From IMG/VR virus record IMGVR_UViG_3300042289_001789, positions 1-36,256 of that record: DNA of 36,256 nucleotides; one strand, written 5' to 3'. Each line of letters begins with the position of its first letter. Positions within the stretch are counted from its first letter, which is position 1. Below, piece after piece: positions 15,140-22,715 of the stretch. A program made the position numbers and the translations under genes. The stretch is from a virus. The notes under the pieces were generated by a model. That model worked only from the letters and a program-made list of their open reading frames with translations. It was not told the origin of the DNA and did no database searches.

Positions 15140-15697
15140 ATGAGTCAACAAACACCAACAGGATTTAAAGATTTATTAAACTCCATGATGAAAAAGAGAT
15201 GGTGGATTACCGCTCTTGTTCTTGGAGGATTTGTTGTAATCATGGGCGCAATTTTTTTGGCTATTTTTGAACAAAGTGCTATCAGTGGAGAGTGGAAAGA
15301 GCTTCTACTTTTATTACTTGGTGCTTTTATCGGTTCTTATGGTAAGATTATTGACTATTGGTTCAGTGATACAGATAAGGACAAGATGTTAGTTCAAAAA
15401 ATGGACGAAGAGGATGGTGTATCTTTCTCATCTACTTTAGATATGAAAGATTTTGCATCGGCTCAACATAATGAACCTATTGTGGTATCCACCCCTCAAG
15501 TAACCCCTCAGGTCGCCCCTCAAGTCGGTGTCGAAATCGATGAAGATGGTGATGGTACAATGGATGGTATCGATGAGGATGGTGACGGTATTATAGACAT
15601 GTATTTCGAACATCGTCAGTGTGAACACGTTTGGGGTGACGCTGATGGTGATGGAGATGAAGAGTGTCTTAAATGTGGTCTTATTAAACAAGTTTAA
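15140..15697 (+). CDS. Two-helix membrane protein with Ca-loop repeats and zinc knuckle
   Basis: Two membrane segments (WWITALVLGGFVVIMGAIFL, residues 21-40, and ELLLLLLGAFIGSYGKIID, residues 54-72) are followed by a soluble tail. The tail has a V-P-Q repeat (TPQVTPQVAPQVG), two DxDxDG-type calcium loops (DEDGDGTMDG, DEDGDGIID), then C-E-H-V-W and C-L-K-C-G, a four-ligand zinc-knuckle pattern interrupted by a further acidic loop (DADGDGDEE). I know the C-x-H-x-W plus C-x-x-C-G pattern from small phage proteins; its fusion to calcium loops and a membrane anchor is unusual. Third gene of the cluster; its stop is 1 nt before the CsgG-like ATG. Confidence 0.7.
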   Translation: MSQQTPTGFKDLLNSMMKKRWWITALVLGGFVVIMGAIFLAIFEQSAISGEWKELLLLLLGAFIGSYGKIIDYWFSDTDKDKMLVQKMDEEDGVSFSSTLDMKDFASAQHNEPIVVSTPQVTPQVAPQVGVEIDEDGDGTMDGIDEDGDGIIDMYFEHRQCEHVWGDADGDGDEECLKCGLIKQV

Positions 15698-15698
15698 A

Positions 15699-16415
15699 AT
15701 GAAGAAAATTTTATTACCTGTATTTCTACTTGCATGCTCATTTGTCAACGCACAAGTTGTGGGGACAACAAAAACTGAGCAGTATAAAGCGAGTTTTGAA
15801 ACAAAGATTAATGTCGATTCACTTATGGACTATGATGGTCCACAAATTCCAATTCAAATCTTAACAATTGGAATTAGTGATGAGGTATATGAACAGTATC
15901 CTGAACTCAAAGAAAAGAAAGTTGGTCTTGGTGTTGCAAATATCAGTTTGGAGTTTTTGTCTGAACTAAACAGATTTACTTTTACTGAAGATAAAACCGA
16001 AATAAAAAACCGTATGGTTAAACAGTTTCAGGCATCCCAAGCAGGAATCAGTCAAGACAAATTGGACGGAAGAGGTAAGATTAGACTTGCTCATTATTTC
16101 GTTACAATCGAAGTTTATGACTTTTCTGTTTCTGAAGATGAGACTGTAAATTTAAAAGATGGAGTTAAAAATATTGTAAACACAAGACTCGGTCTTCAGG
16201 TTAGATTTACAAACGCAGAAACAGGTGAAATTATTGCAGCATCAGGTCTTGGTGAGGCAAAGACTGTCAGAGAATTATCTCTTTTAAATGATGATAATTT
16301 GAGTGACGTTAAATTCAATCAATCTACAATAGGAATTACTACAAAGAAAGCACTTGAAATTGCTTGTAGTAGAATTCTTGTAAGGATGATTAAAAAGGGC
16401 GTGTTCCCAAAATAA
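15699..16415 (+). CDS. CsgG/HfaB-like curli-type secretion protein
   Basis: An open frame begins at 15621, but the ATG at 15699 gives a signal peptide (MKKILLPVFLLACSFVNAQ). The mature protein resembles CsgG: GLGVANISLEFLSELNRFTF is like the helix before the L-x-x-S-x-R-F stretch of CsgG, followed by an R/K-Q motif region (NRMVKQFQASQAGISQD), a helix-strand LAHYFVTIEVYDFS, a Gly-rich strand with GLQVRFTNAETGEIIAA, and a final helix ALEIACSRILVRMIKKG. CsgG forms a nonameric outer-membrane pore for curli subunits. A Cys lies in the signal region (LLACS) but the lipobox is imperfect. Similarity is remote, so the export role is likely rather than certain. Confidence 0.75.
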   Translation: MKKILLPVFLLACSFVNAQVVGTTKTEQYKASFETKINVDSLMDYDGPQIPIQILTIGISDEVYEQYPELKEKKVGLGVANISLEFLSELNRFTFTEDKTEIKNRMVKQFQASQAGISQDKLDGRGKIRLAHYFVTIEVYDFSVSEDETVNLKDGVKNIVNTRLGLQVRFTNAETGEIIAASGLGEAKTVRELSLLNDDNLSDVKFNQSTIGITTKKALEIACSRILVRMIKKGVFPK

Positions 16416-17900
16416 ATGTGGAAAGGGTTAAAAATTTTTTTAAGTATTGTTTGTATCTTCTTTCTCAGCTTGAAAGTTGATGCTCAAACCATTAATTACG
16501 AGTTTATAGACCCTTGCACAAAAGCTGTCACAAACTTTTCAATCCCTATTCAGGGAGGAACAATAATTTATTTTTATGGAAAATCGGCATCATTCACCGC
16601 GGCTGACGTGGCGAGTGGTGCTTTTGCCTCTTGGGTCAATCAAGCTTATGTGGACTACAGAAAATTGACACCTTGCTCGGTTCAATCCGTAGGTGTCACA
16701 AGAAATCAAATAACCGCACAAGTAATCGGAAATGTGGTAAGTAGTGTTGTTGGTCAAATAAACTCATCCGTGATGCAAGGTTCATCTATGGGTGGAAATG
16801 ATGCGGGTTCAAAAGACAATAGGTCCGAAAAAACAAGAAATAGAAATGAAAATACTAATTCTAACTCTAATAATTCCGTTTCTAATACTAATAGTAGTGG
16901 GACTTCTCCAAATGGGGGCTCAGGTGTATCAGGCGGTCAGGGCAACAGTTCTGTACCTGTGGGAAGTTCTAACCAAGGGGGTCAAACTTCTTCTCAAGGG
17001 ACTTCAAATAACCCTACAAGCGGTGGCAGTGGTGTCGGGGGGAACAGTAATTCTCCTAATAGTGGGGGTAATAATAATAGTGGCGTTTCTACATCTTCTT
17101 CTACGGGAAGCGGTGAGAAAGATAAAGAAAAAGGTTCAGAGGTGGTGGCGACAACGGTAATGAACGTTGATGTAAGGAACGACCGTGGTTCAGAAAGTGG
17201 TGGTTCAAGTGGTGGAGGTGGAGGAAAAAAAGGTTCATCAAAATCAGGAAATTCGAACCCCATGATAGTCTCATCTGACCTTACTTCCGCTCAAAACTTA
17301 GACAAAAGTTTTACAGGAATTGCAAATGTCGGTGTATCAAGAACCTCTCTAATGGGAACAAGTTCTTGGGGTGTAACAGGAATGATTTGGTTTAATTTCA
17401 AACAATTTGCTATCAATTCAAGATATACAAAAATAAAAATTAACCAATCAGGAACCCTTAAATTCGTTCATAATGTAAATCTAACGGGTGCTTATTCATA
17501 CGGAAACCTATTTTCATTTTTGGGTTATAGTATGATAATAAACGCCAAGAAGTGGGGAATTACAGGATTTAATATAAGTGGAGCTGTTGCCAAACTTCCT
17601 GAAGATAGTAACTTATTTATCAGTCCATCATTCACTGCATTTTATACCAAGCCAATTGTTGCAAATAAAAAACTTACCATCTCCCCTGAGATTTATTTAA
17701 TTTCAACACCTGTGGTTTATTCTTCAGTAGATAAAGTAACTGTAACAGACAGAACATTCAGTGCGTTCATAGGAAGTGGATTTGATTACCAAATCTCAAG
17801 AAGATTCAAATTTAATGTAAATTATAAAGCCAATCTGAGTACCAATCCTGAGTTTCCTATTTTATCATTTTTCTTGATTGGTAGTAAAGTAAATCTATGA
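16416..17900 (+). CDS. Outer-membrane protein with Ser/Gly/Asn-rich linker
   Basis: A 494-aa protein. Signal peptide MWKGLKIFLSIVCIFFLSLK (ends VDAQ). Residues 24-115 form a small domain starting TINYEFIDPCTKAVTNFSIP and ending SVQSVGVTRNQI, not recognised. Residues about 125-285 are disordered Asn, Ser and Gly repeats (NSNSNNSVSNTNSSGTSPN and similar). Residues 295-494 alternate aromatic and polar residues in strand-like blocks (GVTGMIWFNFKQFAINSRYT, FSFLGYSMIINAKKWGIT, FIGSGFDYQISRRFKFNVNY) ending with a C-terminal leucine, as in outer-membrane barrels. It starts directly at the stop of the CsgG-like gene and overlaps the lectin gene by 4 nt. A surface anchor or translocation partner is likely. 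Confidence 0.75.
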   Translation: MWKGLKIFLSIVCIFFLSLKVDAQTINYEFIDPCTKAVTNFSIPIQGGTIIYFYGKSASFTAADVASGAFASWVNQAYVDYRKLTPCSVQSVGVTRNQITAQVIGNVVSSVVGQINSSVMQGSSMGGNDAGSKDNRSEKTRNRNENTNSNSNNSVSNTNSSGTSPNGGSGVSGGQGNSSVPVGSSNQGGQTSSQGTSNNPTSGGSGVGGNSNSPNSGGNNNSGVSTSSSTGSGEKDKEKGSEVVATTVMNVDVRNDRGSESGGSSGGGGGKKGSSKSGNSNPMIVSSDLTSAQNLDKSFTGIANVGVSRTSLMGTSSWGVTGMIWFNFKQFAINSRYTKIKINQSGTLKFVHNVNLTGAYSYGNLFSFLGYSMIINAKKWGITGFNISGAVAKLPEDSNLFISPSFTAFYTKPIVANKKLTISPEIYLISTPVVYSSVDKVTVTDRTFSAFIGSGFDYQISRRFKFNVNYKANLSTNPEFPILSFFLIGSKVNL

Positions 17901-19342
17901 AAATATTCCTTACCATATTTTTATTTTGTTTCGCACAGTTTGTTTCGCATGATTTTTGTTTCGCACAAAGTGTAACGGCACCTCCAGGAAGAACTTATCA
18001 GGTGAGTACCTCAGGTCAAGATGCAAGTGGATTTGTAATCAACGGATTCACATCTGAAACTTTATTAACTTCAATAGGTCTTGTTAATCCCCCCGCAGGA
18101 ACAACATTTTCAATCACAACAACTACAGGTTTATCTTTTGCCACAGGATATAACACTTGGTCAAATATCACAAGAATAAGTTTCACAGGAACTCAAGCAA
18201 ACGTAAATAACGCACTTGCCTCACTCAAAATCAACACAGGTTCTGCATTGGGAAGTGTTCAAATCTCAGTTTCAACAACAATAAACCCTGTGGGATATTA
18301 TTACAACGCAACAAATGGTCACTTTTATAGACCAATTTCGACCACCGCGACTTACACAAATTCAAAGGTTTTAGCTGCTCAACAAACCTTCAAAGGTCAA
18401 ACTGGTTATTTGGTGACAATTACGTCTGCGGATGAACAAAACTTTATTATTGCAAACGTTCCTCAGAATAATATATGGTTTGCTCTCTCAGACAGACTAC
18501 AAGAGGGTTATTGGAGAGTTGATGCGGGTCCTGAAAATGGAACTTTGGTCAATATTGGAAACTTTAATGGGAACCCTCAACCAGGAACATATCAAAATTG
18601 GTGTGGTGGTGAACCTAATGATGCTGGTGGTGAAGATTTTGCAGTAACAAAATGGGGTGGTGGTGGATGTTGGAATGATTTACCTGATTGGTCCAATCCT
18701 TACGTAATTGAGTTTGGTACGTGGTCAAATCCTCAGGATGCAACTTTTACAGGATACTACGCAGCAAACACAACTAATACTGTTGCAATTACAAATACAC
18801 TTTCGGGTACAGTTTCAGTTCCGACACTGAGCCCTTATCCAACTTTGACATTATATAGGGTGGTAAACGGAGTTGAAACCTTGGTCGATTATAAAACTTT
18901 AACTTCAAGTGGAACTTACACCTTTACTTTACCTCAACAAAATTCGACCTATAAATTAGTCCCCTCTCTTTCGATTCAAGGGATAACAACCGCCGATTTT
19001 ACCCCACTATTTAACGAAATTCAAAACGTAAATACACCTAATAATACTCCCTCAGGTTTATTTCTAACGGGAACAAAGCAGTGGAAAGCCGCTGACGCAA
19101 ATAAAAATGGTATTATTGATTTAGGTGACGCATATCTAATCTTAGCACATATTACAGGACTCAGACCTATTACGGAAGTGCTTTGGTTCACTGCAACAAA
19201 TTATGACTCCATCAATAGAACAAACTTTGGTTCTATATCACCCGTCACATTTTTTACAATAAATGTGACAACTTCGAACGTTACTCAAAACATCAAGTAT
19301 TGTATATTAGGTGATGTTAATCTATCACATTCTTCACAGTAG
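17897..19342 (+). CDS. Secreted C-type lectin-like protein, C-terminally truncated
   Basis: A 481-aa exported protein. Signal peptide MKIFLTIFLFCFAQF... with a second FCFAQ cleavage-like site, matching a DNA triplication of TGTTTCGCA at 17927-17965. Residues about 27-130 look like a beta-sandwich. Residues 133-274 are a C-type lectin-like domain with the EPN (239-241) and WND (259-261) motifs that bind Ca and mannose-type sugars in known lectins. Residues about 290-481 repeat the Ig-dockerin-like module of the gene at 12919 (DANKNGIIDLGD, ending LGDVNLSHSSQ) and stop exactly where that protein goes on to its cohesin-like and T9SS parts. It therefore lacks its own T9SS signal. Probably a glycan-binding surface protein. 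Confidence 0.85.
   Translation: MKIFLTIFLFCFAQFVSHDFCFAQSVTAPPGRTYQVSTSGQDASGFVINGFTSETLLTSIGLVNPPAGTTFSITTTTGLSFATGYNTWSNITRISFTGTQANVNNALASLKINTGSALGSVQISVSTTINPVGYYYNATNGHFYRPISTTATYTNSKVLAAQQTFKGQTGYLVTITSADEQNFIIANVPQNNIWFALSDRLQEGYWRVDAGPENGTLVNIGNFNGNPQPGTYQNWCGGEPNDAGGEDFAVTKWGGGGCWNDLPDWSNPYVIEFGTWSNPQDATFTGYYAANTTNTVAITNTLSGTVSVPTLSPYPTLTLYRVVNGVETLVDYKTLTSSGTYTFTLPQQNSTYKLVPSLSIQGITTADFTPLFNEIQNVNTPNNTPSGLFLTGTKQWKAADANKNGIIDLGDAYLILAHITGLRPITEVLWFTATNYDSINRTNFGSISPVTFFTINVTTSNVTQNIKYCILGDVNLSHSSQ
17927..17965 (+). repeat. Three copies of TGTTTCGCA
   Basis: The 9-mer occurs at 17927, 17941 and 17957 inside the signal-peptide region of the lectin gene, with spacings of 14 and 16 nt. 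It duplicates the FCFAQ signal-peptidase site. Function unclear; may be a slipped-strand duplication. Confidence 0.6.
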
Positions 19343-19346
19343 AAAA

Positions 19347-19354
19347 TATTTATT
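19347..19354 (+). promoter_or_regulatory. TATTTATT late-type element before the endolysin
   Basis: AAATATTTATTGAAA on the plus strand, 16 nt before the ATG at 19371. Lysis genes are late genes in nearly all phages, so this supports reading the element as a late promoter. Confidence 0.55.
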
Positions 19355-19370
19355 GAAAAAGTAAATTACT

Positions 19371-20204
19371 ATGCTACTAAAAGTTGGGTCTAAAGGAGAA
19401 GACGTTAAAAAACTTCAACAAAAATTGGGCTTAGGTGCCGATGGAATCTTCGGTAATGGAACTGAGCAAGCAGTAAAAAATTTCCAAACAAAAAATGGTT
19501 TAAGTCCCGATGGTATCGTGGGGGAACAAACATGGCAAAAAATTATGGGACAAGGAGTTCTAATTACTGAACCCGCTCCTGTACAACAAGCTCCAATTGT
19601 AAACACTGGTTCTTTGAAATTAGAAAATCTGAAGGGTCACATTCCTGATAATGTTATCGCTCAAATTCCTGATACCGCAAAAAAATTCGGTATCGATACA
19701 CCTTTAAAACTTGCTCACTTTCTTGCACAGTGTGGTCACGAATCAGGAGGATTTAGACTTACTCAAGAGAATTTAAATTATTCCGCTCAGGGTCTCAAAA
19801 ACATTTTCCCAAAATATTTTCCGGGAAATCTTTCTGAATCTTACGCAAGAAATCCTCAGAAAATTGCATCAAAGGTGTACGGAGGAAGAATGGGTAACGG
19901 TCCTGAATCAACAGGAGAAGGTTTCAAATTTCGTGGTAGAGGTTATATTCAACTCACAGGTAAAGACAATTACACCGCATTTGGAAAAGCAATAAATGAA
20001 GACATTGTTTCAAATCCTGATTTGGTTTCAACAAAATACCCTTTACTCTCAGCGGCATGGTTTTTCAGTAAAAATTGTTTGAAAAGATGTGTTGATGATT
20101 CCAACGCAACTGTAACTTCCGTTACAAAATGTGTAAATGGTGGAACCATAGGACTTGCTGATAGATTGAAACATTTTAAAGAATATTATCATTTATTAAA
20201 ATAA
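19371..20204 (+). CDS. Endolysin: peptidoglycan-binding domain plus GH19 lysozyme
   Basis: Degrades the host cell wall at the end of infection. Residues 1-60 form a PG_binding_1 domain (GSKGEDVKKLQQKLG, DGIFGNGTEQAVKNFQ, DGIVGEQTWQKI). A Pro-rich linker follows. Residues 80-277 are a GH19 (chitinase/lysozyme) domain: catalytic Glu124 in AQCGHESGGF, the region LNYSAQGLKNIFPKYF, the FKFRGRGYIQLTGKDNY motif, and the C-terminal CVNGGTIGLADRLKHF. The start ATG follows a TATTTATT element. It has no signal peptide, so release needs a holin, for which the gene at 24480 is a candidate. Length 277 aa is normal for modular endolysins. Confidence 0.95.
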   Translation: MLLKVGSKGEDVKKLQQKLGLGADGIFGNGTEQAVKNFQTKNGLSPDGIVGEQTWQKIMGQGVLITEPAPVQQAPIVNTGSLKLENLKGHIPDNVIAQIPDTAKKFGIDTPLKLAHFLAQCGHESGGFRLTQENLNYSAQGLKNIFPKYFPGNLSESYARNPQKIASKVYGGRMGNGPESTGEGFKFRGRGYIQLTGKDNYTAFGKAINEDIVSNPDLVSTKYPLLSAAWFFSKNCLKRCVDDSNATVTSVTKCVNGGTIGLADRLKHFKEYYHLLK

Positions 20205-20249
20205 CCCCTCTGGTTGTGTCTGAATTTGATAATTTTTGGTTCTTTATTA

Positions 20250-20257
20250 TATTTATA
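20250..20257 (+). promoter_or_regulatory. TATTTATA element in the post-endolysin gap
   Basis: TATATTTATAAATG lies in the 157-nt gap after the endolysin gene. No gene starts within 40 nt of it; a hairpin CACCGTAAGGTG (about 20266-20277) follows. It may be a chance match or drive the gene at 20362. Confidence 0.2.
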
Positions 20258-20296
20258 AATGACATCACCGTAAGGTGTTCTCATATATCCTTTCCA

Positions 20297-20337
20297 AAAG
20301 ACCCGTCAAAAATTATTTTGTCGGGTCTTATTTTTTT
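20297..20337 (+). terminator. Intrinsic terminator
   Basis: AAGACCCGTC pairs with a near-perfect complement around 20320-20330, ended by a T run of seven. It ends the transcript of the endolysin. It overlaps the -33/spacer region of the next promoter, so termination and re-initiation are fused. Confidence 0.8.
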
Positions 20338-20347
20338 CTTATCTTTG
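20318..20347 (+). promoter_or_regulatory. Bacteroidota-type promoter
   Basis: TTG (20318-20320), 19-nt spacer, TATCTTTG (20340-20347). An excellent match to the host housekeeping consensus, 14 nt before the ATG at 20362. It drives the small-gene cluster 20362-23021. Confidence 0.7.
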
Positions 20348-20361
20348 TTCAAACTATAAAA

Positions 20362-20592
20362 ATGGATAAACAAAGTAATCATTGGGGAGACGTTATCATT
20401 TGGTTAGAAAAAGTTGCTAAATCTTGTCAAACCAAAGAACAGGCAGAAAATTGTGAAAGGTTAGTATGGAACTTTCACAGAAAATACCAAAAAAAACTCG
20501 GTTTGGCAGAATGTTTTGACCTCACAAAAGAGATTGATAAAATACTTTTGGAATTCAAACTCCCCGCATTTTATAAAAAACAAAAATTATGA
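20362..20592 (+). CDS. Hypothetical small protein, 76 aa
   Basis: An open frame starts at 20275, but it runs through the terminator; the ATG at 20362 (MDKQSNHWGDVIIWLEKVAK) sits correctly behind the promoter. The product is helical (CQTKEQAENCERLVWNFHRK, EIDKILLEFKLPAFYKK). No motif recognised. It is the first gene of the host-promoter cluster and its stop overlaps the next ATG (ATGA). Confidence 0.7.
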   Translation: MDKQSNHWGDVIIWLEKVAKSCQTKEQAENCERLVWNFHRKYQKKLGLAECFDLTKEIDKILLEFKLPAFYKKQKL

Positions 20593-21194
20593 AAGTAGTC
20601 TTTACTGAAAGTTTTTGGAAGTCTTTAAAAATTATGGCTAGACACCAAACTTGGTGGTATAGAACCTATGAAGTTTTTAGATATAAGCTTCCCGCATTTT
20701 TCCGTAATCTTTATTATTTCAGACGAGAATTATGGGAATTTAGAGGATGGGATTATTCATTCAATCTAACTTTGTTTGCACGTTCCCTTGAGAAAACATC
20801 CGAAGTTTTAGAAAAACATGGAAATGAGGTGGATGTGACCCGTTTAAAGAAAGTTCAGAAAATAAACCGCGTAATCGAAATAATTGGAAATATTCGAGAG
20901 AATAACTATCTATCCAAAGCCGAGCTCGAACTCGGTGAAATTATTCTCCGTAATAATTGGATGTTCACTGACGAGGACGAAAATCCTGAAATTATCGCAC
21001 ACAATAAAAAAATTTACGATAGAGCGGATGTACTTGAAGAACTTGAGTGGAACGAATTATTTAACATTTTAAAGGGTCAAAATTTTGATGAGTATAAAAC
21101 CTTAATGGATAAAAAAAGTCCCGAAGAAAAGAATAAAATGAACGTCTGGAACGATTGGTATGACGGGTCAGGTATTCGTAACTGGTGGGATTAA
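20589..21194 (+). CDS. Trp-rich hypothetical phage protein, 201 aa
   Basis: I recognise the general pattern but not the function: an N-terminal Trp-, Tyr- and Arg-rich block (MARHQTWWYRTYEVFRY, FFRNLYYFRRELWEFRGWDY, LFARSLEKTSEVLE) is common in hypothetical proteins of large phages. The rest is helical and acidic (ENPEIIAHNKKIYDRADVLE, ending NDWYDGSGIRNWWD). No membrane segment despite the aromatic content. The gene overlaps the upstream one by 4 nt and is followed by a small membrane protein gene. Confidence 0.7.
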   Translation: MKVVFTESFWKSLKIMARHQTWWYRTYEVFRYKLPAFFRNLYYFRRELWEFRGWDYSFNLTLFARSLEKTSEVLEKHGNEVDVTRLKKVQKINRVIEIIGNIRENNYLSKAELELGEIILRNNWMFTDEDENPEIIAHNKKIYDRADVLEELEWNELFNILKGQNFDEYKTLMDKKSPEEKNKMNVWNDWYDGSGIRNWWD

Positions 21195-21205
21195 AATTTT
21201 TAAAT

Positions 21206-21367
21206 ATGATTGCACTTTTCTTTTTTATGTTTATCTTTGTTGTCCTGATTTCGTGGGCTTGGGCTAGTGGAATTGATAATATGAAAAAAAATCATCCTGA
21301 CTACAAGGGTGAGGATTTTTTGAATTGGGACAAAATTAAGAAATATGAAGATGACCTTTATAAGTGA
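21206..21367 (+). CDS. Small single-pass membrane protein, 53 aa
   Basis: Starts at the ATG 21206 (a GTG frame begins at 21185 but overlaps the previous gene). One hydrophobic segment fills the first 24 residues (MIALFFFMFIFVVLISWAWA), followed by a charged tail (MKKNHPDYKGEDFLNWDKIK). Not recognised. Its stop overlaps the metallophosphoesterase start by 23 nt. Confidence 0.6.
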   Translation: MIALFFFMFIFVVLISWAWASGIDNMKKNHPDYKGEDFLNWDKIKKYEDDLYK

Positions 21368-22019
21368 CACTCATGGAAAACATGAATATCTGACTTCCAA
21401 TAGAATGGGAAACATTCTTGGAAACGGTGATGTTCTAGTTCATGCTGGTGACATCTCAAACGTTGGAAAAACTCACGAAATTAAAGATTTTTTGGATTGG
21501 TTCAGCAATACCGACTTTACTCATAAAATCTTTATCGCAGGGAATCATGACTTTGGCTTTGAACAAGTTCATGATATAGCACCCGAATATAAAGAAAAAG
21601 GTGTTCACTATCTTTTTGACAGCGAGGTTGTTATAGATGGAATTAAGTTTTATGGAAGTCCTTGGCAGCCTGAGTTTTATGATTGGGCGTTCAATCTTCC
21701 AAGAGGAGAAAAGCTAGCTGAGAAGTGGGCATTAATCCCTGAAAACACTGACATCTTAATCACACACGGTCCCGCATCAGGAATGCTTGATTGGGTTCCA
21801 AGTGGTCTACAAGTAGGTTGTAAAGATTTGTTTCACAGAATCATGAAAGTTCAACCAAAAATTCATGTTTGCGGCCATATTCACTGCGCTTATGGACAAA
21901 AAAATTTTAATGGAGTTGAATTTTTAAATGCCGCTGTTCTTAATGAAAGATACGTGCATGAAAACAAACCAATTGTTATTGATTTTGATGTCAAAACAAA
22001 ACAATTTGATTACTTATAA
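21345..22019 (+). CDS. Calcineurin-like metallophosphoesterase, 224 aa
   Basis: A metal-dependent phosphoesterase with all five family motifs: D8-x-H10 (FISDTHGK), G-D36 (AGDISN), G-N67-H68-D (AGNHDF), H141 (ITHGP), and G-H178-x-H180 (CGHIH). Residues between 80 and 130 carry an added segment (SPWQPEFYDWAFNLPRG) that resembles the Rv0805/MPPED-type cyclic-nucleotide phosphodiesterases, so a cyclic-nucleotide or nucleotide-derived substrate is plausible. The ATG 21351 (MTFISDTHG) is an alternative start. It lies in the same host-promoter cluster as a cyclic-phosphate-processing receiver protein, which hints at RNA or nucleotide end processing. Confidence 0.9.
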   Translation: MKMTFISDTHGKHEYLTSNRMGNILGNGDVLVHAGDISNVGKTHEIKDFLDWFSNTDFTHKIFIAGNHDFGFEQVHDIAPEYKEKGVHYLFDSEVVIDGIKFYGSPWQPEFYDWAFNLPRGEKLAEKWALIPENTDILITHGPASGMLDWVPSGLQVGCKDLFHRIMKVQPKIHVCGHIHCAYGQKNFNGVEFLNAAVLNERYVHENKPIVIDFDVKTKQFDYL

Positions 22020-22032
22020 AAAACAAAATAAT

Positions 22033-22230
22033 ATGAATAACAAAATTAAAGCTTTATTAACCGTGGTTGGTTTTTTACTTACTTTAACCCTTCTATCTTT
22101 AGGAGTAATGTACTATGCAGAGGTAATGGGTTATATAATTGTCGGAGGTGCGTTAATTCTTTGCTTATGGATTGCATATAATATTGCACTTGAGTATTAT
22201 AACACAAAGGACAAATTGAATAACGACTAA
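22033..22230 (+). CDS. Small two-helix membrane protein, 65 aa
   Basis: The ATG at 22033 (MNNKIKALLTVVGFLLTLTL) is chosen over an upstream frame that overlaps the metallophosphoesterase. Two hydrophobic segments: TVVGFLLTLTLLSLGVMYYA (about 10-29) and GYIIVGGALILCLWIAYNIA (about 35-54), ending in a charged tail. No family recognised. Confidence 0.55.
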   Translation: MNNKIKALLTVVGFLLTLTLLSLGVMYYAEVMGYIIVGGALILCLWIAYNIALEYYNTKDKLNND

Positions 22231-22240
22231 AATACAAAAA

Positions 22241-22714
22241 ATGAAAAACAAAAATGTCATTGAAGAGTTAAAAAAGTTAAATCCTGAAGACCAAACAAAG
22301 GTTACTTTAATCTTCAATAAGAAATCTCTCAATGAAATAAATTACATCAACGGAACTTGGGAAGAGAAAAATTATTTTTGTGAGGCCTCCACAAATTGGA
22401 GGTCGGGAGAACTCTTCACCGAAGAAATGAACGTGGATGAACTCATAAAGTTATTAAAAAAGAAAAATATCTCTGAACTTGACCAATCCGATTTCAACGA
22501 CCTTCAACTAGTTGAAGCATCTGATGGCTCAACAGATATCTACGATGTGGAATGGGATGTTGAGCTCACTGAAGAAGAAGAGGAAAGAGCACCGTCAGGT
22601 ATGGATATGTATTGGGACGGTGATATTACTGATAACAGTTATGAATTTTCATCTGATTCAATTTATGAATTAAAAATTGAATGTGGGGATTATTCAACCT
22701 CCATTAGTGAATAA
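22241..22714 (+). CDS. Acidic hypothetical protein, 157 aa
   Basis: Not recognised. The protein is strongly acidic, with an N-terminal helix (VIEELKKLNPEDQTKVTLIF), a central segment FTEEMNVDELIKLLKKK, and a Glu/Asp-rich C-terminal half (VEWDVELTEEEEERAPSGMD, DMYWDGDITDNSYEFSSDS). No signal peptide or membrane helix. The acidity suggests binding to a basic partner or DNA mimicry; that is speculation. Confidence 0.6.
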   Translation: MKNKNVIEELKKLNPEDQTKVTLIFNKKSLNEINYINGTWEEKNYFCEASTNWRSGELFTEEMNVDELIKLLKKKNISELDQSDFNDLQLVEASDGSTDIYDVEWDVELTEEEEERAPSGMDMYWDGDITDNSYEFSSDSIYELKIECGDYSTSISE

Positions 22715-22715
22715 A

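Noticed and set aside
16792-17263. Frames in other phases of the Ser/Gly/Asn repeat region
   Set aside because: Low-complexity DNA leaves long open frames by chance; the signal peptide and barrel are in one continuous frame.
12431-19342. Idea that the window is a bacterial chromosome because of T9SS, IscU and cyclophilin genes
   Set aside because: Endolysin, fibre, holin-like gene, tRNAs, dense small unknown genes and the head-protein leaders on both sides favour a phage; a chromosomal prophage cannot be fully excluded.
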